Of a DNA stretch of 64,000 bases, positions 1 through 10,731 are shown piece after piece. The notes below the pieces were generated by a model, which had not been told where the DNA came from, did no database searches, and saw nothing but the letters and a program-made list of their open reading frames with translations. The DNA is taken from the NCBI RefSeq assembly GCF_040183065.1, contig NC_091120.1, positions 189,217,627 through 189,281,626 on the forward strand, read 5' to 3'. Made by a program: the position numbers and the translations under genes. The stretch is from Periplaneta americana. Its lineage: Eukaryota; Arthropoda; Insecta; Blattodea; Blattidae. Positions within the stretch are counted from its first letter, which is position 1. Every line of letters begins with the position of its first letter.

Positions 1-838
1 ATGCCATTAGGAACGTTCAGGATAATAGACAGGGTTTGGAGTTGACTGGGTTACTTCAGCTTCTTGTCTATGCGGATGACGTGAATATGCTAGGAGAAAA
101 TCCACAAACGATTAGGGAAAACGCGGAAATTCTACTTAAAGCAAGTAAAGCGATAGGGTTGGAAGTAAATCCCGAAAAGACTAAGTATATGATTATGTCT
201 CGTGACCAGAGTATTGTACGAAATGGAACTATAAAAATTTGAGATTTATCTTTCGAAGAGGTGGAAAAATTCAAATATCTTGGAGCAACAGTAACAAATA
301 TAAATGACACTCTGGAGGAAATTAAACGCAGAATAAATATGGGAAATGCGTATTATTATTCGGCTGAGAAGCTTTTGTCATCTAGTGTTCTGTATGGTTG
401 TGAAACTTGGACTCTCACTTTGAGAGAGGAACAGAGATTAATGGTGTTTGACAATAAGGTTCTTAGGAAAATATTTGGGGCTAAGAGAGATGAAGTTACA
501 GGAGAATGAAGAAAGTTACACAACGCAGACCTGTACGCATTGCATTCTTCACCTGACATAATTAGGAACATTAAATCCAGACGTTTGAGATGGGCAGGAC
601 ATGTAGCACGTATGGGCGAATCCAGAAATGCATATAGAGTGTTAGTTGGGAGGCCGGAGGGAAAAAGACCTTTGGGGAGGCGAGACGTAGGTGGGAAGAT
701 AATATTAAAATGGATTTGAGGGAGGTGGAATATGATGGTAGAGACTGGATTAATCTTGCTCAAGATAGGGACCAATGGCGGGCTTATGTGAGGGCGGCAA
801 TGAACCTCCGGGTTCCTTAAAAGCCAGTAAGTAAGTAA
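1..838 (+). mobile_element. 5'-truncated non-LTR retrotransposon, RT C-terminal part and 3' end
   Basis: Conceptual translation gives the reverse transcriptase catalytic core YADD (near 70-80), then a thumb-like region, then CETWTL and [12 protein letters not shown] motifs and a C-terminal [14 protein letters not shown] ending at a stop near 820. This is the usual tail of an insect LINE polyprotein. In-frame stops near 241 and 507 and a frameshift near 680 make it a pseudogene. The 3' end runs into GTAA repeats followed by a (TA)n tract. The same family recurs at 3428-3592, 50395-51045 and 54855-55490. Clade is uncertain (RTE- or Jockey-like). The 5' side runs off the window. The family assignment rests on remembered motifs, not on a search. 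Confidence 0.9.

Positions 839-839
<1 letters not shown>

Positions 840-885
<46 letters not shown>
840..885. repeat. (TA)n microsatellite
   Basis: Uninterrupted TA dinucleotide tract directly after the GTAA tail of the LINE fragment. It probably grew from that tail. Confidence 0.95.
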
Positions 886-887
<2 letters not shown>

Positions 888-1061
888 TGATCAAATTTCC
901 CAGTAGGTATGTGGGCCTTAGTAGATAAATAATTGTTTACAAAGACCATTCCAAATGTGCAGAATGATCTATTGGAATAAATTTTGCTACATTGTAATAA
1001 GGCGTGATTAGTAAAACTGTTGAGCTAGTATAGTTACTAACTGATTGTCGTGATTTATTAG

Positions 1062-1205
1062 AGAGAGCAGCTACGTGACCATGAGGAGCGAGTTCAAAGG
1101 TTGGAAGCAGAACTGGAAGACCATCGACGACACCCACCTGAACGTAGTGCTAAGTCGCTCAATATACAGAATTACAAAGAGAAGGATGTCTACCTGCACT
1201 ATGAG
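1062..1205 (+). CDS. Internal coding exon of an unrecognised host gene (penultimate exon)
   Basis: I do not recognise the gene. The exon is 144 nt, 48 codons, phase 0 at both ends. A TAG sits in frame just upstream and doubles as the AG acceptor (1060-1061) after a TTACTAAC branch-like site. The donor is GAG|GTATGT at 1206. The peptide begins REQLRDHEERVQRLEAELED, a highly charged heptad-like stretch suggesting a coiled coil, and ends YKEKDVYLHYE. It splices in frame to the exon at 3946. Codon use is more GC-rich than the flanks. Upstream exons lie outside the window. Alternative acceptors a few bases away cannot be excluded. Confidence 0.72.
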
Positions 1206-1256
1206 GTATGTAGTATACCAGTATTCAGTATAGTAGAATGATGACTATGTTCCCAT

Positions 1257-1540
1257 ATTCCTCTCCTCTCCTCTCCTCTCCTCTCCTCTCCTCTCCTCTC
1301 CTCTCCTCTCCTCTCCTCTCCTCTCCTCTCCTCTCCTCTCCTCTCCTCTCCTCTCCTCTCGTCTCCTCTCCTCTCCTCTCTCCTCTCGTCTCGTCTCGTC
1401 TCCTCTCCTCTCCTCTCTCCTCTCGTCTCCTCTCCTCTCCTCTCCTCTCGTCTCCTCCCCTCCCCTTCCCTTCCCTTCCCTTCCCTTCCCTTCCCTTCCC
1501 TTCCCTTCCCTTCCCTTCCCTTCCCTTCCCTTTCCTTGCC
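1257..1540. repeat. Pyrimidine-rich pentanucleotide microsatellites (TCTCC)n then (CCCTT)n
   Basis: About 190 bp of TCTCC-type repeats with a few CTCGT variants pass directly into about 85 bp of CCCTT repeats. All + strand bases are pyrimidine apart from rare G, giving strong strand asymmetry. Apparent ORFs of 113-171 codons here are repeat artefacts. Confidence 0.97.
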
Positions 1541-1751
1541 TTTTGCTTTGTACATCTTTTCTTTCTCCTGTATCCTTTTTCTCCACTTCTTCCTCTTCTC
1601 CTCTTCCATATTGCTCTTATAAAAGAAAGCCAAGAAAAGCTACACTTTTTATTCCCAGCAGAGTTGATAAGTGCATTGAAGTCAGTGGTGAGATTTTTAA
1701 ACAATTACTTTGAACTGTTACAAATTATTTTGTATAATTTAAATAATCAGT

Positions 1752-3427
1752 GAATGCAAACAATAAGTAATTTGTCTTTCCTTCATACCTTTTGTGAAGC
1801 TTTAAATCAATCAGTAAGTGATTTGTCTCTCCTCCATACCTTTTGTAAGGCTTTCAATTAATCAATGCCATTTGTCTCTCCTTCATAACTTACGTAAGAC
1901 CTTCAATCAATCAATAAATGATTTGTGTCTCCTTCATAACTTTTGTAAGGCTTTCAATCAATAAGTGATTTGTGTCTCCTCCATACCTTCTGTAAGGCTT
2001 TCAATCAATCAATGCCATTTGTCTCTCCTTCATAACTTTTGTAAGGCTTTCAATCAATAAATGATTTGTGTCTCCTCAATACCTTTTGTAAGGCTTTCAA
2101 TCAATAAGTGATTTGTGTCTCCTCCATACCTTTTGTAAGGCTTTCAATCAATCAGTGCCATTTGTCTCTCCTTCATAATTTTTGTAAGGCTTTCAATCAG
2201 TAAGTGATTTGTGTCCTCCATACCTTTTGTAAGGCTTTCAATCAATTAATGCCATTTTTCTCTCCTTCATAACTTTTGTAAGGCTTTCAATCAATCAATG
2301 CCATTTGTCTGTCCTTCATAACTTTTTTAAGGCTCTCAATCAATGTGCCATTTGTCCCTCCTTCATAATTTTTGTAAGGCTTTATATCTGTCAATAAATC
2401 ATTTGTCTCTCTTCATAACTTTTGTAAGGCTTTCAATCAATCAATAAGTAATTTGTCTCTCCCTCATAACTTTTGTAAGGCTTTCAATCAATCAATAAAT
2501 CGTTTGTCTCTCTCCATAACTTTTGTAAGGCTTTAAATCAATCAATAAATCATTTGTCTCTTTTCATAACTTGTAAGGTTTTAAAGTAATCAATAAGTAA
2601 TTTGTCTCTCCTTCATAACTTTTGTAAGGCTTTAAATTAATCAATAAATCATTTGTCTCTTTTCATAACTTGTAAGGTTTTAAAGTAATCAATAAGTAAT
2701 TTGTCTCTCCTTCATAACTTTTGTAAGGCTTTAAATCAATCAATAAATCATTTGTCTCTTTTTATAACTTGTAAGGTTTTAAAGTAATCAATAAGTAATT
2801 TGTCTCTCCTTCATAACTTTTGTAAGGCTTTAAATTAATCAATAAATCATTTGTCTCTCTTCATAACTTTTGTAAGACTTTCAATCAATCAATAAGTCAT
2901 TTGTCTCTCCCTCATAACTTTTGTAAGTCTTTCAATCAATCAATAAATCAATTGTCTCTCTCCATAACTTTTGTAAGGCTTTAAATCAATCAATAAATCA
3001 TTTGTCTCTTTTCATAACTTGTAAGGTTTTAAAGCAATCAATAAGTAATTTGTCTCTCCTTCATAACTTTTGCAAAGCTTTAAATTAATCAATAAGTAAT
3101 TTGTCTCTCTTCATAACTTTTGTAAGACTTTCAGTCAATCAATAAGTCATTTGTTTCTCCCTGATAACTTTTGTAAGGCTTTCAATCAATCAGTAAATCA
3201 CATGTCTCTCCTTCATAACTTTTATAAGGCTTTGAATCAATCTATAAATCGTTTGTCTCTCTTCATAACTTGTAAGGCTTTAAATCAATCAATAAGTGAT
3301 TTGTCTCTCTTTCATAACTTTTGTAAGACTTTCAGTCAATCAATAAGTCATTTGTTTCTCCCTGATAACTTTTGTAAGCCTTTCAATCAATCAATCAATA
3401 AGTAACATGTCTCTCCTTCATAACTTC
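1752..3427. repeat. Minisatellite, unit about 50-54 bp, roughly 32 copies
   Basis: The unit reads roughly TTTGTCTCTCCTTCATAAC, then TTTTGTAAGGCTTTCAATC, then AATCAATAAGTGA. Early copies are ~48-50 bp and vary. From ~2520 to ~3060 the units fall into ~106-bp dimers, one full unit plus one with shortened ATAACTTGTAAGGTTTTAAAG, repeated several times. This shows local higher-order amplification. The right edge abuts a LINE 3' fragment. No coding sense is visible. Confidence 0.95.
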
Positions 3428-3592
3428 TGGGGAGGCCGAGACGTAGATGAGAGGATAATGTCAAAATGGATTTGAGGGAGGTAGAATATGATGGCAGAGA
3501 CTGGATTAATCTTGATAGGGACCGATGGCTGGCCTATGTTAGGGCGGCAGTGAACCTTCGGATTCCTTAAAAACCATAACTAAGTAAGTAAG
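3428..3592 (+). mobile_element. LINE 3' end fragment (same family as 1-838)
   Basis: Encodes the last ~55 residues (RRDVDERIMSKWI-type region through the terminal NLRIP and stop) and ends in GTAA repeats. It starts abruptly at the minisatellite edge, so it is 5' truncated or the array expanded beside it. Confidence 0.85.
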
Positions 3593-3629
3593 GTATTTTA
3601 CTGTATCAGTATTCATAGATGTTGTAGGT

Positions 3630-3850
3630 CAGTGGTATTCAATCTATGGTGCGTATACCCTCAGGGGTACGTGGGGCTGTCTCAAGAGGTACGCTGACAT
3701 ATTTTATTATATTTGTTGGTAATAAGTTATTGCAGTTAACATATTTTCTTTGTTTGTTATTTCTTATATAATTACAATGCAATTTGAGTGTGCGAAGCTA
3801 AAAAAAATGTATTTTGAGAGTTTGGTAGCAAAAAAGATTGAATACCACTG
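3630..3850. mobile_element. hAT-type MITE, 221 bp
   Basis: Ends are CAGTGGTATTCAATCT and its inverse AGATTGAATACCACTG, a typical hAT CAGTG terminus. The flanking 8-mers TTGTAGGT and CTGTAGGC agree at the six central bases, consistent with a decayed 8-bp target duplication. There is no coding capacity. It lies 95 bp upstream of the terminal exon of the left gene. Confidence 0.75.
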
Positions 3851-3945
3851 CTGTAGGCAAATAAATTATTGTCTACCACGTACACTTCCAGTCACTCTTT
3901 GCTGTATTGAGAGTTATAAACAGGCTGGTGATATTTTCTGTACAG

Positions 3946-4248
3946 TTGAAACGGTACAAGACCTACGCCTACCTGCTCCGGTCCCGCATCTCCCAGTACC
4001 CAGAACTGGAGCCATCGTTAGTTGAGACCTGCATCGGCGAGGTGGACGAGGGTGGTACAGTGACACTGATGGAGGCGGCCGCAGCAGCAGCAGTGGTAGG
4101 GGGTGACGGGGGTGGGATCATTCCTCCCCCAGTACCGGATCGACGTGCGAGTCCCACCACCAATAGGTACAGTTACAGAGCTGCCATTTACAGTGGTACG
4201 GCAGGTGGTGCAGGCATGAACCGTGACAACGGAGGGGATATAGGCTGA
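3946..4248 (+). CDS. Terminal coding exon of the unrecognised left-hand gene
   Basis: The acceptor TTTTCTGTACAG precedes codon TTG at 3946. The frame continues phase 0 from the exon ending at 1205, so the join reads HYE|LKRYKTYAYLLRSRI. One hundred codons follow, then TGA at 4246-4248. The segment LKRYKTYAYLLRSRISQYP is basic and aromatic and looks conserved. It continues with an acidic GEVDEGG patch, a run of six alanines, a glycine-rich stretch, a PPPVPDRR proline motif and a Ser/Tyr/Gly tail, probably disordered. GC content is clearly above the surroundings. The product is unknown to me. A cytoskeletal or signalling adaptor would fit such composition, but that is only a guess. Confidence 0.75.
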   Translation: MKRYKTYAYLLRSRISQYPELEPSLVETCIGEVDEGGTVTLMEAAAAAAVVGGDGGGIIPPPVPDRRASPTTNRYSYRAAIYSGTAGGAGMNRDNGGDIG

Positions 4249-4902
4249 CGGATGATGGGAGTATTTTCAGCATGTGTACTGTGATGACAAAGAATAACGT
4301 GGAATACTTGGTTATTTCTTTAACAGCCAGAGCTGTTTTGCATTCCTAAATGGTGTCACACTTACGGATGAAACTGTAGGTGCTATTCTATGCAACGCTT
4401 ATGTTTTTATGAGCTTAGTATGTTGTCTCATACCAATTCGGGACCGAAATCCACTATATTGAATGCAATACAGTAACATCTGTTGTATGTAACTCTGAAG
4501 TTTCAGTGCTTCTTAATTATGTAGCTTGACAAATTGAAGTGAAATCTTGACCTTATTATCTCGAGTGCTAGTTGCTAGGAGAGAGAGAGAGAGTGTTACT
4601 ATAGTCCGCGCCACCGTTTTTGGCGTGTGAAATAAGTAATGGGAACGTTAAGTGCGAGTGTTTCACCTTTGCCGCATTCAGTCTGACAACTGTATTTGGA
4701 AAATGGCTGATGTGACGTGTATAGGAAGTGGTACCATTCTCAGCTGCACTACCAACATGCTCACAAACTGGGCACTATACTGTAGGACACACGCCAAAAA
4801 CGCTGGCGCCAGCTGTACATCTGCTGCAACCCTGAGAGTAAATAAATACACGGTTCAGAATCGATTCTGAACTGTCTGCTCATGAGCAGTAGCTGAATGT
4901 GC
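4249..4902. other. Probable 3' UTR and spacer
   Basis: No coding sense is seen after the TGA at 4246. A GAGA run lies near 4580. An AATAAA hexamer near 4838 could be a poly(A) signal for the left gene but is not decisive in such AT-rich DNA. Confidence 0.4.
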
Positions 4903-5344
4903 GTTCCAACAGGACTAGAACTGATTCAGAACCGATTCCTCCTAGTTCCCTGTTCCAACGTGCTTTAGAACTCTTTCGGAACTAGTGGAATTGGTTCTCG
5001 ATTAAGGGGCAGGAACTGGAAATTCTGAATTGTTGATGCATGCATAGATGATTTAATCTTAAGTTACGGTTAAAATACTTCAAGATTAGGCAGGTTAAAA
5101 TAAAAAAATAGACCATTATGAGTGATTTGGAAAGTGATAGTAATTTATTTTATGATGTAATAAGTTTGGAAGATGAATATAATCTTAATATGAGAAGGAA
5201 CTCCGAAGTCCATGAAAGAACAGTTCAAGAAACGTTCCAACAACGTAAAATCCCGAACTAGTTCTGAGAACTTACACAACTGGTGCATGCGTTGAAAGAA
5301 GTTCGGTATTAGTTCGTAACACGTTCTGAACTGCTTGTTGGAAC
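4903..5344. mobile_element. Possible short TIR element or MITE
   Basis: Starts GTTCCAACAGG and ends with the inverse of GTTCCAACAAG. The interior has many repeats of the GAACT/AGTTC type. No convincing target duplication was found, so this is a tentative element. Confidence 0.35.
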
Positions 5345-5547
5345 AAACTAATAATACATAAAGCTGCTTGCACACGATCACATTTTCGTCGAAATCAACA
5401 CTTCACAACACTTTTCATGGCTTGTCAATACTTCACAAGTTTTATTGTCAAATCACTTACAATACTTTAAAAATATTTGATGTTTTGAAAGTAAATAAGA
5501 ACATGTTTTAATTGATCAAAGACTTAACAACTCTTTGAAGGATTTGA

Positions 5548-6293
5548 CAGCGAATAGGGATTATAAAGAATGGACACTGAGCGAATTTCCCTGTGTTTTG
5601 TTTCTCTGTGCGCCAGCGTTTAGTTCTACTTTCAAGCGCTAGAGGTTAGTGTAATCGAGCATAGGCTAAGATAATAATTGAGAATAGAGTTAAGACACAG
5701 GATTCAAACATCGCCTACCTTATTGCATAATCCAGTAACGCTTTGCTTCAAATAAATGCAAGTTAACAGCTTTTCCTTATTTCTCAGTGACGAACTAGTT
5801 GTAATAATAATTTTTTATATTTCAGATATAATAAATTATATTATAAAATAATATAATACGTTATAAAATTACGTATCAAATTAGTTTAATATTTGTATAC
5901 AATATAATAAAGGTATATGGTTTTACTTCCCATAAGAGTTTTGTTTTTCCATTTTCATTGCTATCAAATCATTACATATTTTAATTGTTGTTGGGGTCAA
6001 CGTCTCAGCTCTCATTATAAAGGAACTCTAAGAGTCTAGACATTACAGTTAATGACGGATTTATTATTTTATGGATCCAATTTATTTTATTTGCGTACAT
6101 AATGTACCTAGATGTATTAATTATATGTGTTATATTTCCGCTGTGTCGACTGCTAGCTGGTGTGATGTCAGCGCCAACTCTAGGGAGAAAGCAGAATCTC
6201 ACGCTCTAGCTGGCTTGAAGGTCATTGAAGTCAGTCCGGCTACATCAAAGGTACCGACGCGAAGTGTCCATTCTTTATAATCCCTATTCGCTG
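5548..6293. mobile_element. Nested TIR insertion, 746 bp
   Basis: Inverted ends of about 31 bp begin CAGCGAATAGGGATTATAAA on both sides, with near-perfect identity. Flanking GATTTGA and GAATTGA resemble a decayed 7-8 bp duplication, pointing to hAT, but this is weak. The interior is AT-rich and noncoding. Confidence 0.7.
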
Positions 6294-6356
6294 GAATTGA
6301 CCAATGGGATTCGAAAATGTTATGGAACCAAGAATCACAAAAAAAAAAAAAAAAAC

Positions 6357-6510
6357 ATGGCGTCATGGTCACGAAAAGCTGTTTGCGAATTAATTCAGTT
6401 ATATGAATTAAACCCATGCCTCTATGCCATGGGTTCTGTGGAATATCACAGTAAAATGAAGGAAAAATAATGCTAAGAGGAAATTGCAAGCCAGGTATCT
6501 CGATTAAGTA
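6357..6510 (+). pseudogene. MADF-domain gene fragment
   Basis: Thirty-seven codons from ATG 6357 match the helix 1-2 region of MADF domains (W-x-x-x-A-x-x-x-L-I-x-L-Y-x-x-x-P-C-L-Y). The frame breaks near 6468 and resumes briefly as KEEIASQVSRLS. Homopolymer A runs precede the ATG. It is either a transposon-borne MADF protein or a decayed copy of one. Confidence 0.6.
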
Positions 6511-6905
6511 CGAAAAGTTGTATTTTTTTTTTTTTAATAAAGAAGATTCTAACCTATAATCTAGACAAATACTAATCATAAATACTTTCTTTTGAAACAA
6601 TGTGTAATCGTAATATTTGTTTTAGGATACCATACGGTTAAATAATACAAGTATTGTATTGTATAGTTTAGTTACTCTGTGAAGGATTTAAATATTTACA
6701 TTGTAATAATTGCTGGATAGCCCTACATAACTTAGAATGAACTTGAAGCACATGTTTTAAAATTCTCTCAAATCTTTAGCAATATGGAACAGTTTTTGAC
6801 AAATCTTTTTCAATATTGATCGATCTTGAACAATCTTTGGCAAGTTTTTTTTATAAAGTATTGAATTGTAAGAAAAATTTGATCATGTACAAGAAGCTTT
6901 ATAGA

Positions 6906-7512
6906 CATATTCGGTGTGAAGTAAATAATTGATAATATCTGGAAACTTCTATTAAGATATAATGTGCAGACATACAACACAACTCTGCTAGAATAAAATT
7001 GTCATCGGCAATGTTGAGGTTACTGGCAGATCCTCTTACAGTTTGTCATACCTGCAATGGAATACGCAGAATTTTGTCAAGAAGGGGGGGGGGGGGTCAT
7101 TATTAAAATTGTTTACAACTTACATTATCGGTATTTTAAATTTTGTGTATTATCATCATCATCATGTTACGGTGTATTTATTAATATTATACTACCATGT
7201 TCTAATAGAACATATTCATGAATAGCCTTATGAAAACTTTGAAACGCAATTTTTTCACAGCCATCCAATTTTTAACAAACAAGTTAAATTTCATATTGTG
7301 TCAGCTTCATTTTTTTACAAGGTCGGCACTAGGCGGTAGGTCTCTCTATAATAAAGATAGCATTGTTATAATTCGAACATGCCACAGCACCAAGCACAGG
7401 GATTATATTGAAGAAAAGGTAGGAGGACTATGCCTTATATCGATGTAGATTTTGTTACTCTGACAATGAAAAATTAGAGAAGGGAAAATGATTATGGATA
7501 AAAAAAAAACAA
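6906..7512. other. AT-rich spacer
   Basis: No gene or clear repeat was recognised. A 13-base G run lies near 7084-7096 and a short ATC run near 7150. Confidence 0.5.
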
Positions 7513-8205
7513 GAAGAAAAATCCTAATGTAAACACAAGCACGTGGCTGTCATATCCGTGATTGGCTCACAGTCGAAACACTCACATGACGCAGGAAAAT
7601 ATAGTCCGTATTTGGAAACTATCATCTTGTATTATTTGAAAATAAAAAATTGAATTCTAGTTGTTAAATACAATGAAACATATAACTTCACTCATATGTA
7701 AAACGATATGTAAAAGAAAAGCTGCTTTTATATTTTGTTATGTACTATGAACGCGGATGAATACAAACAGTAATACCGAAGTAGTCTGTTCTTGTAACAA
7801 GCTGGCGTCACTTGAGCTGGTAGTTGTTCACGTAAGCACGTGGTACTGAAGAATGGCTTCTGCATCCTCGGTGTGTGTGGTTATTAAACATAAGAATGGA
7901 AACCCTCTCAAAAGCAGAGAAAAACAAATAGTCTTAAATGTACTGTATATAATAAGTTATATGAGTTTTAATTAGACAAATTATAAAGTAATTGTTTCCT
8001 AAGCAAATGAATGCATAGTAGTGAGGTTAGGCCTACTTGATGAGTAACGGGGAATGTTTAACATGAAACAGAATATACAACAGTAGGCGGGAACACGTAC
8101 TGAGAATCTATGGCGCCAAACAGTGGCCAATGAAGCCTCACTTCAATCATGTGCTATTGTTTACATTAGGATTTTTCTTACAGCGAAAAGATTATACATA
8201 TGTCT
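7513..8205. mobile_element. Unclassified ~0.7 kb TIR repeat, copy 1
   Basis: The inner ends AAATCCTAATGTAAACA face each other (left 7523, right near 8165, inverted), with an adjacent AGCACGTG/CACATG-type motif on each side. A second copy lies inverted at 63199-63895 and aligns along its length, including CGGATGAATACAAACAG and TGGCGCCA blocks. No ORF is found. Similarity continues a few bases past the CAGCG-like terminus, so the exact ends and target duplication are unresolved. Confidence 0.75.
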
Positions 8206-9745
8206 TTTTTTTTTTTAAGTTCGAGCGGGGAGGTTCAAACCCGGTAAACCCTCCTCTTATGTATGCCCCTTCATATCTGCTGTGAGAAAATATTAGGTTG
8301 TGTCTAGTCTGCAATTTTAGTGTTATGGAAACTTCCTAGCCAGCAGTCAAGTAAGAAATGTGGCAGTATTGTAGGATGGTATCTTCTATTGGCTGTGATG
8401 TCTACACATACCTTCTCAGAATATTGGTGTCTGAAGAATGCTGGGAGAGAGAACGAAAAAAGAGACGAGAAGTTGGTATATTTTACTTCAATTTGTCAGG
8501 TTACACAACAGATGGAAATGTATTACATTCATTAAAGTAAAGTAAGATGTAGAATCATTCACTACAACTATATATGCAGTCAACGAGATAAACAGCTTGC
8601 AGCATTAAAAAATCACACGACCATCTAATCTGCCTGGTCAGGAAATGGCTAACAAGATATATTGGAATATGACGTCAGTACCCTTTCTGTCTCATTGGCT
8701 ACACACTGATCAGACCAGATCAGTAAAGTCATGTGGTGTTGTACATGTCTCAGTCTGTCCATATCTTTGACAGTAATATATGTAGTCGAATAAATATAAA
8801 TACTACATATCGGGATTAATGAATACTTTTGTATTTATCTTAATGTTTTCTATGAGCTTAGCTTATTCTCAAGTGCTTCAGGAGCAAAACCTGCTTCAGT
8901 GTATGCAATGCACAGCTATCTATTATATATAGTTTTGAAGCTTTTATGCCTCATAATTGAATAAATGGCCGTGTTTTTCATCCACTACAGTTGCCATAGA
9001 TACGGAATCAATTAATTTAAATGTATAATGTATGTATACTTTCCGTTTTTATCTTTTCCTTACTTTTTTGTAAGCACCATTTTGATCTAACACGAGTCTC
9101 AGTTATTTATATTATGTCGTTAAAAATCCAGTGGTTTGGAGGAAACTAGTTTATCTGTTAACAGAAATACAAGACAAAAAATATGTGAAAATATCTGAAA
9201 TGATGCCTTCTAACACTTTCATCACCTGATGTATATATTGCCCAAGATACTCGTGTTACATTGATCATTGTGTAAGCTTCTATTCCAACTTTATAACCTC
9301 TATTTAATATTGGAAAAAGAAAATTGAAATAATTTATTTCAAAATGTCCAAATTGATACAACAGTTTGCAACAGTGGGCAATTTTTATAAACTGTAGTTA
9401 TACCTTAACCTACATTCTGTACATAAGAGTAGTTTTCCTCGCATTTTAATGGTAATGCTCAACTTAATAACCTCTGAATTTTTTGTTACAATAAGATAAG
9501 TTTATTTTAGTTCTAGTAACATCGAATACATGTAGATCACATTTTGTGAAGAGGAGGTAATGAAATCATTGATGGGATTTGGGAGGAAAAGGGGTGGGGG
9601 AAGAAAAAAGACAAGACAAAGCAATAATCATTTATGACCTCTTTCGGTATGTTTCGATATAAAGGTATAAATAATTTTGAAAATATTTCATAAATATTTT
9701 CAGTGGAATTAAGCGAATTATTGGTCATTTGTCTGAGTTTTGTAT
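8206..9745. other. AT-rich spacer
   Basis: Nothing recognisable. ORFs of 60-71 codons here lack domain character. Confidence 0.5.
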
Positions 9746-9917
9746 TACTACACGACCAAGGCGGGACCCGTCGTGGCAGAATGAGGAACTCCATGCTCGC
9801 TGCGTATGTTTACTGTTGGAGTGTCGTCACATCCAATACCTACTGTTTCAATCTGGTCACAATGCCGCATGTAGGGAGACATGTGTTTCGTAACCAAGCG
9901 CGGAGCGTTGTAATGCC

Positions 9918-10540
9918 ATGAAGTTTAGTGATGAAGAAAAGACAACTGGTTTATTCCTACTTCTATCGGAGACAACAGAGCGTGCTGCAGCTATTGTGAA
10001 GTTAAATAAGGAAACAATTAGTAGGATTAGAGAGGAAGGTAAAGAATATGAGGACAAGGGTGTAGAAATATCGACACCAAACAAAGTTAGACGACCTCCT
10101 GCAAATAGGTTGAATTAGACGATATGGACAAATTTATCATAAGATGAGAAGTTCATAAATATTATAGTCTCTACAAAGAGCTTCCAACATTAGGAAAGTT
10201 GCATAAATTTTGTAAGAGAGAGATAGGTTTTAAAGGATGCAAGGAAACTTTACGAAAACTCATGCTGTCCATGGGGTTTGCATTCAAAAAATGTAAAGAT
10301 AAAAGAAAATATCTAATAGAACCCTCTGATATAGTAGCCTGTTATTTACCTGGACGAAACATGGTTCCATACCCATTACACTGTCCACAAATGTTGGCAA
10401 GACGTAAACGTGTCAGGAGTTTATACAAATAGCAGTGCAGGTCAACGACTCATAGTAGCCCATGTTGGTGGTAGTGATGGTTTTATACCAGGTGCTTTCC
10501 TCATATATGATGTCCGGAGTCCGGGCACTTTAAAATGCTA
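9918..10540 (+). pseudogene. Decayed DDE transposase of the 9748-12216 element
   Basis: Three pieces in different frames retain family landmarks: the N-terminal region (9918-10116), the ELPTLGKLHKFCKR segment (near 10180-10340) and the first catalytic Asp in YLDETW (near 10350), followed by SAGQRLIVAHVGGSDGF. The frame shifts near 10340, and stops occur around 10116 and 10143. The second Asp and final Asp/Glu blocks are missing. It cannot encode an active enzyme. Confidence 0.7.
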
Positions 10541-10731
10541 AGGTAAGAAATGTATATCAAATGCAATATTGTATAAAATACGGTACCTACTTTAGTTTAC
10601 GTTACTTTCGATTCGTGTTCCCTCCTTTACGAACACCGATGTTGTGGTGTGTTTTCTGAATAGATTCCTATGTGTGTAAGCTTATAATAAAATAAAACTA
10701 AACAATAAAGTTAACTATATATACGAACATA

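Larger units (their letters stand above)
1206..3945 (+). other. Intron of the left-hand gene
   Basis: GT at 1206 and AG at 3944-3945 join two phase-0 coding blocks. The intron is almost all repeats: CT-rich microsatellites, a ~52-bp minisatellite, a LINE 3' fragment and a 221-bp hAT-type MITE. Confidence 0.68.
5360..6905. mobile_element. Candidate PIF/Harbinger-like TIR element carrying a MADF fragment, with nested insertion
   Basis: The ends share an imperfect inverted repeat: ATAAAGCTGCTTGCACACG on the left against ATAAAGCTTCTTGTACATG on the reverse of the right. Between them, + strand codons from ATG 6357 read MASWSRKAVCELIQLYELNP, the start of a MADF DNA-binding domain, a domain often carried by PIF/Harbinger elements. 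A frameshift near 6468 follows, then EEIASQVSRLS. The remainder of the gene is missing. A separate TIR unit (5548-6293) is nested upstream of the MADF start. The outer limits are uncertain because no target duplication is clear. Confidence 0.42.

Noticed and set aside
1199..1753. Four overlapping 113-171 codon ORFs on both strands
   Set aside because: They are translations of (TCTCC)n and (CCCTT)n microsatellites. Open frames on both strands follow from the repeat itself.
1752..3427. CRISPR-like array
   Set aside because: Units are contiguous and degenerate with no unique spacers, and the context is eukaryotic. It is a minisatellite.
6199..6600. 133-codon minus ORF
   Set aside because: It is antisense across poly(A) runs and the MADF fragment, with phenylalanine runs from homopolymers and no domain.
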